From: Acidobacteriaceae bacterium
GTDB taxonomy: Bacteria > Acidobacteriota > Terriglobia > Terriglobales > Acidobacteriaceae
Direction of reading: 5' to 3'
Length of the DNA: 52,968 bases
Assembly: GCA_030039035.1 (NCBI GenBank)
Contig: JASHQQ010000001.1
Coordinates: 1 to 52,968, forward strand
Shown: positions 7,720-17,081 of the stretch, piece by piece
Numbering within the stretch: the stretch's first letter is position 1
Layout of the letters: each line of letters begins with the position of its first letter
The notes under the pieces: model-generated
The model's input: the letters and a program-made list of their open reading frames with translations, nothing else
Databases searched by the model: none
What the model was told of the DNA's origin: nothing
Translations under genes and position numbers: made by a program

Positions 7720-8871
7720 ATGGCGCGACCGTGTTGCCTGGCCATATTCGTCGTCCTGATGGCGACGGCTCTGGATGCGATGGCTTCTCCCGCATCGGTC
7801 AAGGCTATCGTCGCCTACATCTTTCCGCAAAACAGCGAATTTCAACCCGGCCAGGTCGACGCCGCCAGCCTGACGCGCGTGAATTACGCGTTTGCCAACA
7901 TTGTGGATGGGCGCATGGTAACGGGCTACGCCGAAGACGCGGAGAACTTTGCCTACCTCCTCGCTCTCAAAGAGCAGAACCCCTCGCTCACGGTTCTGGT
8001 TTCGGTGGGCGGATGGCTGTGGTCGACGAATTTTTCCGATATGGCGGTCACGAGGCAAAGCCGGGAGATCTTCATCGGGAGCGTGATGGAGTTTCTCGCC
8101 AAATACAATCTGGACGGCCTGGACATCGATTGGGAGTTTCCCGGCGAGCCCGGCTGGGGGCATCCCTATCGCGCCGTCGACAAGCAGAACTTCACGCTGC
8201 TGCTCAAGGAACTTCGAGCGCGGTTCACAAAGGAGTCGCGCAAGACGCACCGGAAGCTTTACCTGACCATAGCTGCCGGAGCCTCGAACGATTTCCTGGC
8301 CAATACCGAGATGGCGAAGGTGGAGCGCTACGTCGACACCGTGAACCTGATGTGCTACGACTACTACGAACCGGATTCCGACGGCATCACCGGGAATCAC
8401 GCTCCGCTGTTTGCCGATCCCGCGGATCCCAGAAAGGCGTCGGCCGACGGTTCGGTCGTTGCCTTTGAAAAGGCCGGCGTGCCGGCCCGCAAGATCCTTC
8501 TCGGTTTGCCCTTCTACGGTCACGTGTGGGGCCAGGTCGCAGGTACGAATCATGGCCTTTTCCAGCCGGGAAAACAGGTGCCTCACGCCTTCGGATCCTA
8601 TTCCTCGATTACAAGCACGATGCTGAACCAGGGCTACGTTCGCTACTGGGACTCGAGCGCTTCGGTTCCCTATCTTTATAATCCGCAGAAGCAGATCTTC
8701 GTCTCGTATGAGGATCCGGAGTCGATTGCGGCGAAGTGCAGATACATCCTCTCCCGCAAACTCGGCGGAGTCATGTTCTGGGAGTACTCCTCCGATCCTT
8801 CAGGGGCTTTGCTGCACGCCATCAACGACTCATTCGGAACGCACGGGGCAACCGGCATGGCAAAACAATGA
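7720..8871 (+). CDS. GH18 chitinase-like glycoside hydrolase, secreted
   Basis: This 383-aa protein starts at ATG 7720, three nucleotides after AAGGAG; an earlier ATG at 7690 has no such signal. It has a signal peptide ending near DAMA. The two GH18 hallmarks are present: LVSVGGW (about residues 93-99) and DGLDIDWEFP (132-141), with D135, D137 and the catalytic acid E139 all intact. Further GH18 features are NLMCYDYYE in the barrel and VMFWEYSSD near the end. Substrate-assisted cleavage of N-acetylglucosamine polymers such as chitin or peptidoglycan-like glycans is expected. Its stop codon overlaps the start of the NagX-like gene by the sequence ATGA, so the two are translationally coupled. 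That supports a job in N-acetylglucosamine-containing glycan use. Confidence 0.9.
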   Translation: MARPCCLAIFVVLMATALDAMASPASVKAIVAYIFPQNSEFQPGQVDAASLTRVNYAFANIVDGRMVTGYAEDAENFAYLLALKEQNPSLTVLVSVGGWLWSTNFSDMAVTRQSREIFIGSVMEFLAKYNLDGLDIDWEFPGEPGWGHPYRAVDKQNFTLLLKELRARFTKESRKTHRKLYLTIAAGASNDFLANTEMAKVERYVDTVNLMCYDYYEPDSDGITGNHAPLFADPADPRKASADGSVVAFEKAGVPARKILLGLPFYGHVWGQVAGTNHGLFQPGKQVPHAFGSYSSITSTMLNQGYVRYWDSSASVPYLYNPQKQIFVSYEDPESIAAKCRYILSRKLGGVMFWEYSSDPSGALLHAINDSFGTHGATGMAKQ

Positions 8872-10115
8872 GCAGCGCACCCGCGATCGAATCCGCAACG
8901 CCCGTGAACACCGGCGCCGCATCGCGCGTGGTTTCCATCGATATTTTTCGCGGACTGACGATGGCCGTGATGATCTTCGTAAATGCGCTCGCCGACGGCG
9001 CGCATGGCCTTCCCTGGTGGACCTATCACGCCCACGCCGACTGGGACACGATGACCTATGTCGACATGGTCTTCCCGTTCTTTCTCTTCATTGTCGGAAT
9101 GTCGCTTCCGCTCTCGGTCCAACAGCGGCTCAAGCGCGGGTCAATTGCCGGGCTGTGGCTGCACGTTGTGATTCGATCCCTGAGCCTGCTGGTGCTGGGG
9201 CTGATTCTTGCCAACTCGGAAAGGGCCGATCCTTCGCGAATGGGCGTAGACGGAAGCGTATGGGCGCTCCTCGGACTGATCGGCGCCGGACTGTTCCTGA
9301 ATGTCTATCCGAAATCGGAGCGTTTTCGGAATTACGCGAGACTCCTCCGAGTGGCAGGTCTTGTGGCAGTTGTCGTCGCCTTCGCCATTTTTCGCAGGAC
9401 GACACACGCGGGTCGCGGCGCATGGATCGACTTCTCGTATCCCGAGATCCTCGGCCTGATTGCCTTTGCCTATTTCGCCGCCGCAATCCTTTATATTCCC
9501 ACGCGGCGATGGCGCTGGGCTGCTCCTGTCTGGTTTGCTCTTCTGGTGTTGCTCAACGCGGGCTGCGCGGCCAGGGTCTTCGGTCTGCCGCTTCACGTGC
9601 CCATTTACTTCTGGCCCTTCGATAACGGTGCGCACGCGTCGATTGTGATGGCCGGCGTGGTTACGTCGCAGATCTTTCTCAGAGCGCTTCCCGGCGCCGA
9701 TGAGCGGCTCTCCGCAAAGGCCTCTACGGTCTCTGCAATCGGTTTCGCCCTGATCGCTTTCTTCGCGGGTTGGCTCGCCACTCCACTCGGAATCTCCAAG
9801 ATTCGCGCCACACCGACCTGGTCGCTGTGGAGCGTTGGCGCGGCCGTGCTGGTTTTCACGCTTCTTTACCGGATTTGCGACCAGTACCGGCGCACCGCGT
9901 GGGCCTTCCTTTTGCGGCCGGCGGGCGCGAACACGCTGCTCACCTACCTGCTGCCGGATTTCTGCGCATATCTATTCGGCGCGGTTGGCTTCACCTGGCT
10001 GGATACGCACTTCAACTTCGGTTGGCCGGGAGTCGCAAAAACCACGGCTTTTACCCTCTTCATTCTCGCCATCGCCTCATTGCTTACGCGGGCAAAGCTG
10101 CGATTGCAACTGTAA
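8868..10115 (+). CDS. NagX-like membrane acetyltransferase (DUF5009/HGSNAT family)
   Basis: The 415-aa polytopic membrane protein starts at the ATG overlapping the GH18 stop (ATGA, 8868-8871). It opens with the family signature SIDIFRGLTMAVMIFVNA, followed by a WDTMTYVDMVFPFFLFIVG segment. About ten hydrophobic helices can be counted. This family is related to heparan-alpha-glucosaminide N-acetyltransferase. Bacterial members (NagX) are repeatedly found in chitin and N-acetylglucosamine gene clusters. A role in modifying or moving glucosamine-type sugars at the inner membrane is inferred from family and from coupling with the chitinase-like gene. The biochemical reaction of bacterial members is not well settled. 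Confidence 0.82.
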   Translation: MSSAPAIESATPVNTGAASRVVSIDIFRGLTMAVMIFVNALADGAHGLPWWTYHAHADWDTMTYVDMVFPFFLFIVGMSLPLSVQQRLKRGSIAGLWLHVVIRSLSLLVLGLILANSERADPSRMGVDGSVWALLGLIGAGLFLNVYPKSERFRNYARLLRVAGLVAVVVAFAIFRRTTHAGRGAWIDFSYPEILGLIAFAYFAAAILYIPTRRWRWAAPVWFALLVLLNAGCAARVFGLPLHVPIYFWPFDNGAHASIVMAGVVTSQIFLRALPGADERLSAKASTVSAIGFALIAFFAGWLATPLGISKIRATPTWSLWSVGAAVLVFTLLYRICDQYRRTAWAFLLRPAGANTLLTYLLPDFCAYLFGAVGFTWLDTHFNFGWPGVAKTTAFTLFILAIASLLTRAKLRLQL

Positions 10116-10192
10116 TCCGCACCGGTCGGTCCTGACTTCCGCTTTACGTTTCGATTTTTCCCTGGAAACTCCGGACAAGCCTTGCGTGAAGC

Positions 10193-13100
10193 CTAAAACA
10201 TGAGCTTGAGAGCGAACTGGAGAATGCGCGGGTCGCGCACGTTGTCCGGATGCAGAAAGCCGGAGGGCAAATAGCCCTCGGATGTATTGCCTTCCACACA
10301 CGTGCCGGCGCCGGCGTTGTACTGGAAGTTTCCGTTGGGCAGGTAACAACTGGGAGAGTTGTTCACCCCGTCGAACTGGGGATGATTGAAAATATTGAAG
10401 GCCTCGGTCCTGAACTCCGCGGTCCATCGGTCGCCTGACTGGAAGTGCTTGAAGATTCCCATGTCGAAATTGGTGTTGCGCGGGCCGAAGAGGGAGTTGC
10501 GGCCGGAGTTCCCGAAGGTGAGTCCCTGTGGCTCGTTGTAGGCCGCCGGATTGAAGAGCAGCGGGCCATAGATGCCCGGCTGGTTGCGCGGGCCGGTGAC
10601 ATGTTTCGGGCTTACACCGGGAGCGCGGTCGGCATAAGAGCCGGTGCCGTTGCCGTTGGCCACGCCGGCGTTGTCGTAATAGCCGCCGTTGACGATGCTG
10701 AACGGGTCGCCGGTTTGCACTTCGGTGATGCCGGACCACTGCCAGCCGCCGAAGGCGGTCCTGGTCAGGCGGCGGGAGTTAGATAACTTGGGCAATGTAT
10801 AGATATAACTCACATTGAGGATATGACGCTGGTCGTTGTTGGAGCTGGACCGATTTCCTTTCAGATTGTAAGTGTCGACGAAGTTGCTGTCCCAGCGGTC
10901 GGATTCATTGTCGATCGAGTGGCTGTAGGTGTAAGCCAGAGTCAGTTCGAGATTGGTTGCGGTGCGGCGCCCCGAGACCTGCAGGGCGTTGTAGTTGGAG
11001 CTGGCCCCGAGTTCGATTCCGGTCACAGTGCTCCAGCCGGGAAAGTTTTCCCGATACATGTCGGGATCGACGTTGCCGCAGGCGATATTGAGATGAAGCA
11101 ATGCATCGGGCTTGACCAGGTTGCCGGCCACATAGACCGGCGGCCCATTGCTGGCATTCTCGCAATCGGGAGGCGTGATAGGCAAACCGGCCGGATACGG
11201 GTTGTCCGCCGGATTCAGGTCGTGAAGCTGGTTGAGATCGTTTTGCAGCGTCAGATGAGTTCCCTTGCTGCCGACATAGGAAACGGTTGCGATGGTATTG
11301 CGCATCAGCTCGCGCTGGATGTCGAAATGATATTGCTGCATATAAGGCCAGGTAACTTGCGTCGCCGGGATCGAATTGGGAATGAGAGGAAAGTAAACGC
11401 CGCCGCCGATATTCCGGTACCCCTGAATGTAAAACTGGAGCGGAGTGAGAACCAGCGGCGGCTGGCCCTCGAGCGACTCGGCGTTGGCTTCGTTGCCGTT
11501 GGTGTGCTCGTAAAAGATGCCGTAGGCGGAACGGATCGCGGTCTTGCCGTCCCCAAAGGGATCGAAGGCAAAACCGACGCGCGGAGCGGGGTTCCAGATA
11601 TGGCCTTTCATGCAGCCGTCGGGAACACCGTTCTCGCCGCAGCGGACGATGCCGCTCAGGTTCTGGATGCTCTGGCCGGGGCCGAAATCGAGCTGGCCGG
11701 TGTTGGGATCGACGGTCGGCATGTTCGCGGCATTGTAGGTGGACGGATCGAAGTTATAGGCGAGCTTGCTCATCTCCGTATAGAGACCGAACATGCTCAT
11801 GCGCAGGCCCAGGTTCAGTGTGAGCTTTCTCGTAATGTGCCAGTCATCCTGGAGAAACGGCTCGAATATCCTGAATTCGAAATGATACTTCGGTTCCTGG
11901 TTCGACTGGGAATAGTTGGCGATGTCGCCCACCAGGAAATCGGCAAACGAACTGCCGGTGCTGGGAATGCCGCCGTTGGCCGGCGCCGTGAACCACGTGC
12001 CGCCATTGCCGCTGAAAGTAAGAATGCCCTGGGTATAGAGCTCCGCGTCTTCGTTCTTCTGGTTGAAAGTGAGATAGAAACCGGTCTTCAGGTTATGATT
12101 GTGGATCAGCCTGGTCAGCGTGTCCCGATAGGTATAAGTCGGATTCGAGTTATAGAAAGGAACGGGTCCGGCATCCTGAATGAGCGTGCCATAGGTGACG
12201 CCGCCATTGATGACGATGGTAGGAATCTTGCCGCCGAAGTTATTGTCGAACAGCCCCGTCATGGTGAGGCTGGGCGGGAGCGCGCCTGCGCCGGTGCTGT
12301 TGACGATGGTTATGTGATTGGCGCCGTAGCCCATCATATATTCGTTGGTCAGTGTCGACGACGGCGTCCACTGGAGGTTGAAGACCATGGAAACGCCGGG
12401 TTCAAGCTCGTGGCCGGGAATGCCGGGCAGGACGCCGCCGAGAGCCCACGGCGTGGACGTTTGCAGCGTGACCAAAGGCGAATCGTGGATGAAGCGGAAC
12501 GACGCGTGCAGCTTCTGGCTGAACTGATGATCGAGTTTGAAGAGCTCTTCGTGCCACGTATAAGGAGCCCCCGCCGGGTCGCGATAGTAGGGCAAGCCGG
12601 CAAAGGTGGAGTTGGGCAGCGGGATCAGCGCAAGAAAGTCGGCGGTGTTGGTCTTGTCGATGTACGGCGAGACGTTGTTGTTCGGAAATCCGATGAACCC
12701 GCCGTCCTGCGCGGCGTCGGAGTTGTAGGCAGGACAGTCGGGATAGCTGACGAACGCGGGAGAGGCATTCGAGGGCGGCGTGCGATAAAAGATGGTTCCC
12801 GCCGGCGGGCAGATGGCGCTGAAGTCGCCGGCACGCTCGGCCGCTGTGGGAACCGGCAGGGAATAAAAGCCGGGCACATTCTCGACGCGGAGTTCTTCGG
12901 AGTAGAAGAAGAAGCTCTTGTTGTGCCCGTCGTAAATGTGAGGGATGACAATCGGTCCGCCGAGGGTGCCGCCGTAGTCGTGTTTCTTGTAGGCGCCGAT
13001 GGGCTGATCGGGCAGATTGAAGTAATTCCGGGCGTTGAAGAACTGGTTGCGCAGAAACTCGAAGACCTCGCCGTGCAACTGATTGGTGCCCGATTTGGTC

Positions 13101-13831
13101 ACCGCCTCCACGGTTCCCGAGCCGCTGCGGCCATACTGCGCGTCGTAGCTTGAAGTGAAGATCTGCACTTCGTCCAGGGCGTCCACATTGGGAAAAACGT
13201 TGAGGTTGGCCATGCTGCCGGAGTCCATCACGTCGCCGCCGTCGATCTCCCAGTTGTTGTACTCCGTGCGCCCGCCATTGATGGAGTAACTCACGCTCCC
13301 GTTCGGGCCGGTGGTGCCTTCGGACTGGCCGGTCTGATTGCTCACTCCCGGGGAAAGCTCGATCAACTGGACGAAGGAGCGGCCGTTCAGCTCCAACTGC
13401 GTAATCTGATTGGAGGTAATGGTGGTGGAGAGCTCGGAGCTTTGCGTCTCCACAGTGCCCGCGGCAGAACCCTGCACCGTGACTTCGGCGGTCTGGCTGC
13501 CGACCTTGAGCCGGACATCCACGCGGGCATTCTGTCCCACGCGAAGCACAACGTCCGAAGCGACATACTTCTCAAAACCCGACGCGGAGACGGTGACGGT
13601 GTACGCGCCCTCCCCGAGTCCCTGAACAAGGTAATCGCCGGTTCCGTTGGTGATGGTGCCCCGGTGAATGCCCCGATCGATCTCCGTGACCGTAACATGG
13701 GCTCCTGGCACCACCGCGTCCGTGGCGTCGCGCACCGTGCCGGTAATGGAACCGGTGACCTGGGCAAGAAGAGGCAACTGGCAGAGAAGGAAAGTTGCGG
13801 CGATCGAACGAAGCTTCCATCCGGCTCGCAT
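10193..13831 (-). CDS. Oar-like TonB-dependent receptor with carboxypeptidase-regulatory-like domain
   Basis: The protein is 1212 aa from ATG 13831, which has a perfect AGGAGG about 8 nt upstream. A signal peptide ends at PLLAQ. Residues of about 25-110 form a carboxypeptidase-regulatory-like beta-sandwich (GSITGTVRDATDAVVPGAHV), followed by a plug (QLELNGRSFVQLIELSPGV, SINGGRTEYNNWEIDGG, YGRSGSGTVEAVTKSGTN) and a long outer-membrane beta-barrel ending in LKLMF. The C-terminal phenylalanine fits outer-membrane barrel insertion. This architecture is expanded in Acidobacteriota and is associated with uptake of large ligands, often oligosaccharides. It shares direction with the downstream GH9 and GH36 genes and the upstream rhamnosidase gene, so transport of products released by those enzymes is a fair inference. 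The ligand is unknown. Confidence 0.9.
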   Translation of the reverse strand: MRAGWKLRSIAATFLLCQLPLLAQVTGSITGTVRDATDAVVPGAHVTVTEIDRGIHRGTITNGTGDYLVQGLGEGAYTVTVSASGFEKYVASDVVLRVGQNARVDVRLKVGSQTAEVTVQGSAAGTVETQSSELSTTITSNQITQLELNGRSFVQLIELSPGVSNQTGQSEGTTGPNGSVSYSINGGRTEYNNWEIDGGDVMDSGSMANLNVFPNVDALDEVQIFTSSYDAQYGRSGSGTVEAVTKSGTNQLHGEVFEFLRNQFFNARNYFNLPDQPIGAYKKHDYGGTLGGPIVIPHIYDGHNKSFFFYSEELRVENVPGFYSLPVPTAAERAGDFSAICPPAGTIFYRTPPSNASPAFVSYPDCPAYNSDAAQDGGFIGFPNNNVSPYIDKTNTADFLALIPLPNSTFAGLPYYRDPAGAPYTWHEELFKLDHQFSQKLHASFRFIHDSPLVTLQTSTPWALGGVLPGIPGHELEPGVSMVFNLQWTPSSTLTNEYMMGYGANHITIVNSTGAGALPPSLTMTGLFDNNFGGKIPTIVINGGVTYGTLIQDAGPVPFYNSNPTYTYRDTLTRLIHNHNLKTGFYLTFNQKNEDAELYTQGILTFSGNGGTWFTAPANGGIPSTGSSFADFLVGDIANYSQSNQEPKYHFEFRIFEPFLQDDWHITRKLTLNLGLRMSMFGLYTEMSKLAYNFDPSTYNAANMPTVDPNTGQLDFGPGQSIQNLSGIVRCGENGVPDGCMKGHIWNPAPRVGFAFDPFGDGKTAIRSAYGIFYEHTNGNEANAESLEGQPPLVLTPLQFYIQGYRNIGGGVYFPLIPNSIPATQVTWPYMQQYHFDIQRELMRNTIATVSYVGSKGTHLTLQNDLNQLHDLNPADNPYPAGLPITPPDCENASNGPPVYVAGNLVKPDALLHLNIACGNVDPDMYRENFPGWSTVTGIELGASSNYNALQVSGRRTATNLELTLAYTYSHSIDNESDRWDSNFVDTYNLKGNRSSSNNDQRHILNVSYIYTLPKLSNSRRLTRTAFGGWQWSGITEVQTGDPFSIVNGGYYDNAGVANGNGTGSYADRAPGVSPKHVTGPRNQPGIYGPLLFNPAAYNEPQGLTFGNSGRNSLFGPRNTNFDMGIFKHFQSGDRWTAEFRTEAFNIFNHPQFDGVNNSPSCYLPNGNFQYNAGAGTCVEGNTSEGYLPSGFLHPDNVRDPRILQFALKLMF

Positions 13832-13951
13832 GGCAGGTCCTCCTGCGAACGCAATTCCGGGCATCGCGCCCGGCGACTTACCTGATGACGGAAATATTAC
13901 ATGATTCGCGTCACCACGGGCGCGGGTACAGCCGGGAGCAAGGCAACAGAG

Positions 13952-16504
13952 TTACCGGCTCTCGAATTCAAAATGGCCGGCAGTTTTCAGCACAATCACT
14001 TCGCGTTTCCCGTCTTCGGCAGTCTCTCCGGTCTGCCTGGCCCCGTTCACCAGGATCGATTCGCCGGGCGAGGAGACTGGCAAGGAGACTCGTGCAATCG
14101 TTCCTTCGGGCAGATCGACAGTCGTCTTGTAGCCGTTCTCCCTGCGCATGGAGACTTTCAAAATCCCTCTCGGCGCAGGCTCTCCGCCTTGCGCCCATGC
14201 AAGATCGAGCAGGTCGGGGCGGATATCGACTTCGCCGAATCCGGCGCTGCGTGGCTGGATGCCGAGAATCTGCTCCATGATCCATGGAGTGACTCCGCTG
14301 GACCAGCCGTGCGCCAGGCTGGTCTGGTAGCCGGTCGTATCGTCGGCCTGCAGGGAAAGATGAAAGTCCTGCTTGTACCAGGAGGGATCGTATCCCTCCC
14401 AGAAGCTGGTTGCGCCTTCGTCGATCATGCCGCCCCAGTACTGGCGAATCCAGTCCAGTGCTTCGGCGCGGTGGCCCATCTTCGCCATGGCGCTGATCAC
14501 GTAGTAGTTGTAATACGGCGTAATGATCAGGGCGTTGTACGGGATGTGTCCGACGCTGGATAGCGCGTTGCGCCAGATCGCATCGTACTGCGACGGATCG
14601 GCGACATCGGAAAGCACGGCGTAGGCGTTCGTTTGCCAGCGTGTGCCAAACGATCCGGAGTTCCCGAGCAGATATTTCTGCGCCGCCGCTCTCATGTCGT
14701 CTGCCGTCTTTTGGAAAGCGTCGGCATTCCGAGTATCGCCGAGTTCGCGCAACAGATAGATACCGTCGCGGAAGCCGGCATAAAACTCGAATTGCGTCGC
14801 CCTCCGCGCCTCCGGCGTATCGCCGTCGAGATCCGGAGACCAGTCGACGTACGGCGGCACCTTGGTCGTGTTGGCATAGAGTTTGCGCCCGTCCAGCTCC
14901 GTTTCCATGTAGCGCAGCAGTTGCACCAGCCGTTCATGCACCTTTTCCAGGTGTTGCCGCGAGCCGGTGTGCCGGTAATACTCCGCTTCGCCGGTAATCC
15001 AGAACGCGGAGTATCCGGCGATCCCGTCGACGTGATGAGTGACTGGAGCTTCTCCGATGAGGCGATCCAGCGTCTCTTCCATGAGAAAGTGGTCGTCGAA
15101 GACGTCTTCGATGGTGCGTCCGCTCACGTCCAGGTCGCCCATCCAGCGCCCGCGGTCGCGTTTGGGCGCATCCCAGATGTCGTCCTGCATGCAGAGGTGC
15201 GCGGTGTACGCACCCACCATCCACATCCGGTTCAGTTTTTCGTCCGACGATTGAAAGAACCCCTGATACTTCACCGGGTAATAGATGCCATCGAGCTGAA
15301 TCGACCGGAACCGGAGATTCGAGCCGCGCTCGAAACGCAGCAGCGCATAGCGGAATGCGCTTTTCGGTCCATAAGCCGTGGCGTGCGGGGCAACATGGAC
15401 AGGAGTCATCCCGAGCCAGGGTCCGTTCAACGCTTCGCCTTCCGACTCGCCATATTGCAGATCGATATCGGCCGCCTGGTCCGAATCGGAGTCGATCTCG
15501 AGCCGTCCGGCAACCTCGCGTCCGAAATCCAGGATGATCTGCGGCGGTCTTGTCGGCGAAACGGGCTCCGATGCGGCGCTCACCGTGAACTCCGCGCCGC
15601 TGCCGGGCGACGTCAAAGCCTGCTCGTTCTCCAACGTACCCGAGCCCGAAAAGGCGGGCAGCAGAGCCACAGGCGCCAACTTGAAGTGGGCCAGAAACGG
15701 CGAGATGCCGTCGTATCCGGGCCAGGCGTACATGCCGCCGTCGCCGTTCCACTGAAAAAACTCCATGGAGCTCTCGACGCCGCCCAGACTGTCGGCCGGC
15801 TCCCATCCGCTATCGTCGAACCCGGAATCCTGCCATCCATCGGCCGCTTTTTCTGACGTCTTCCACTGCGCGTCGCTGATCAGCAGCGGAGGCGCGTCGA
15901 CGCCCTCCGCGGCCGGCACGATTTTCACTGCCAGAATTCTGCCCGCCGTGAGTTGCACCTCGCGCCGGCTGTTGCCGCTGCTGCCTACCTCCGGCCCGCG
16001 GACGGCCTCGATCGCAATCAGGTTCTTGCCCGGCCGGAGCGCGTGGGTCACGTCGATCGCGGCAACGCGAGCGCCCATGTTGACCTCGGGATTCACGCCG
16101 ACGTCGATGTTGACTTCGGGACTCATCTGATAGTGCGCGACGTGCTTTCCGTTGATGTAAACAGTTGCCGTGCCCGGTCCCGCAAGATACAGCGTTGCAA
16201 CCTTTTGCGCCACATCGACCGAAAACGACCTCCGGAAAAAGTGCGGCTCGAGGTGCGTGTTGCCTTCCGAGGTCCAGTTGCCCTTCAGATCCGGCTTTTC
16301 CGGCACGGCATCCTCCCGCGTCCAGATGTACTGCTCGGGAAGCGGCCGATGCGTCGCGGACTCCAGCCGCGGCGATGCGATGCCGCGTGCAGGATCGAGA
16401 GCGGAATCCGAGACGGAAGGCGCAGTGGCGGACAGGCCGGAGGCTTGTGCGAAAAGTGCGACCGGAGAGAGACAGAAAGGAAGAAGGCGGAGGATGACTT
16501 TCAC
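13952..16504 (-). CDS. GH78-like alpha-L-rhamnosidase, secreted
   Basis: The 850-aa protein is started at GTG 16504, preceded by GGGGA at a normal spacing. A signal peptide ends at ALFAQ. The N-terminal half is built of beta-sandwich modules, including a carbohydrate-binding-like part with FFRRSFSV and TVYINGKHV. The C-terminal half is an (alpha/alpha)6 barrel. Family features include LNRMWMVGAYTAHLCMQDD, then APKRDRGRWMGDL (the aspartate-rich active-site region), and TSFWEGYDP. A small C-terminal beta domain closes the protein. Removal of terminal alpha-L-rhamnose from plant or microbial glycans is the expected reaction; related unsaturated or uronic sugar hydrolases share the fold. The TonB-dependent receptor gene follows 120 nt downstream, an arrangement suggesting a rhamnose-containing substrate. 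Confidence 0.85.
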   Translation of the reverse strand: MKVILRLLPFCLSPVALFAQASGLSATAPSVSDSALDPARGIASPRLESATHRPLPEQYIWTREDAVPEKPDLKGNWTSEGNTHLEPHFFRRSFSVDVAQKVATLYLAGPGTATVYINGKHVAHYQMSPEVNIDVGVNPEVNMGARVAAIDVTHALRPGKNLIAIEAVRGPEVGSSGNSRREVQLTAGRILAVKIVPAAEGVDAPPLLISDAQWKTSEKAADGWQDSGFDDSGWEPADSLGGVESSMEFFQWNGDGGMYAWPGYDGISPFLAHFKLAPVALLPAFSGSGTLENEQALTSPGSGAEFTVSAASEPVSPTRPPQIILDFGREVAGRLEIDSDSDQAADIDLQYGESEGEALNGPWLGMTPVHVAPHATAYGPKSAFRYALLRFERGSNLRFRSIQLDGIYYPVKYQGFFQSSDEKLNRMWMVGAYTAHLCMQDDIWDAPKRDRGRWMGDLDVSGRTIEDVFDDHFLMEETLDRLIGEAPVTHHVDGIAGYSAFWITGEAEYYRHTGSRQHLEKVHERLVQLLRYMETELDGRKLYANTTKVPPYVDWSPDLDGDTPEARRATQFEFYAGFRDGIYLLRELGDTRNADAFQKTADDMRAAAQKYLLGNSGSFGTRWQTNAYAVLSDVADPSQYDAIWRNALSSVGHIPYNALIITPYYNYYVISAMAKMGHRAEALDWIRQYWGGMIDEGATSFWEGYDPSWYKQDFHLSLQADDTTGYQTSLAHGWSSGVTPWIMEQILGIQPRSAGFGEVDIRPDLLDLAWAQGGEPAPRGILKVSMRRENGYKTTVDLPEGTIARVSLPVSSPGESILVNGARQTGETAEDGKREVIVLKTAGHFEFESR

Positions 16505-17081
16505 GCGAAGTCCCCGATCATTGCGGTGGTGGAGTTGCGGCACCCATACTACAGCAATTCCTGAGTTGCTGTGGCCTCCCGGATTCCGTCCACGGTCGCC
16601 GCTCCCCAGCTTCGCGTCGACTTGAGTGCAGCGGCTTCGGGATGCAGTGACTCAGGAATTGCTCTGGCGCAGTTCTCCTTCCCTCGTGAACTATCAAAGT
16701 TCGACGATTTGCGGTCTTTCTTGAGGAAAAACCGCCCGGTCTTCCCGCCTCGGCATGGATCTGAAGGAGAACTGCCTTAACTCCAAAGGGCCGCGCCGGA
16801 TGACGGTAAGCGTCGCGAGGTTGCCCTGGAACCCAGCTCTGCGTGTAACTTGAGTTACTGACTTTTGTAGGTAACCTAGTCACACAAATTGGTTATTGAG
16901 GAGAAAGGTTACTTTAGTGTACATTTCGACCGTAGTTAGTTAAGGTTGCCCTGCTCTGCTGCTTCCCCTGAACGAACGCAGAGTTGATGGATCCATTTCC
17001 GGATTCCTTCGGCCCGCTGGGTGCAGAGCCATCGCTTCCCTCGATTGAATTGCTCGCGGACTGTCGAGTCTGGGAGGAGCC
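16505..17081. other. 577-bp intergenic region with inverted repeats, no gene
   Basis: No convincing coding frame is present. It separates the divergent rhamnosidase and HD-GYP genes and must hold promoters for both. It contains a 14-bp perfect inverted repeat (16553-16566 and 16650-16663). A cluster of GTTAC/GTAAC half-sites lies between 16845 and 16912: GTAACTTGAGTTAC at 16845-16858, and a 7-bp inverted pair at 16871-16877 and 16906-16912. A GGAGGAG at about 17070 is the ribosome binding site of the HD-GYP gene. I compared the region by eye with a c-di-GMP-I riboswitch and saw no match. Confidence 0.5.
16553..16663. repeat. 14-bp inverted repeat with 83-bp spacer
   Basis: AGCAATTCCTGAGT at 16553-16566 is exactly the reverse complement of ACTCAGGAATTGCT at 16650-16663. 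The left arm also sits in a smaller hairpin, ACAGCAA...TTGCTGT (16551-16572). The spacer has no reading frame of note. It may be a long-range stem in a leader RNA or the ends of a decayed miniature element. Confidence 0.5.

Noticed and set aside
7618..8586. N-terminal extension of the GH9 reading frame
   Set aside because: The frame stays open to 8586, but this part is antisense to the GH18 gene and unlike any GH9 leader. The gene starts at or near 7617-7656.
10823..13153. 776-aa plus-strand open frame
   Set aside because: It lies wholly antisense to the Oar-like receptor gene, is rich in Val/Gly/Arg with no domain, and has no start signal. It is a GC-driven shadow.
16800..17081. c-di-GMP riboswitch before the HD-GYP gene
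   Set aside because: I looked for GEMM-type conserved cores and saw none, only short inverted repeats.
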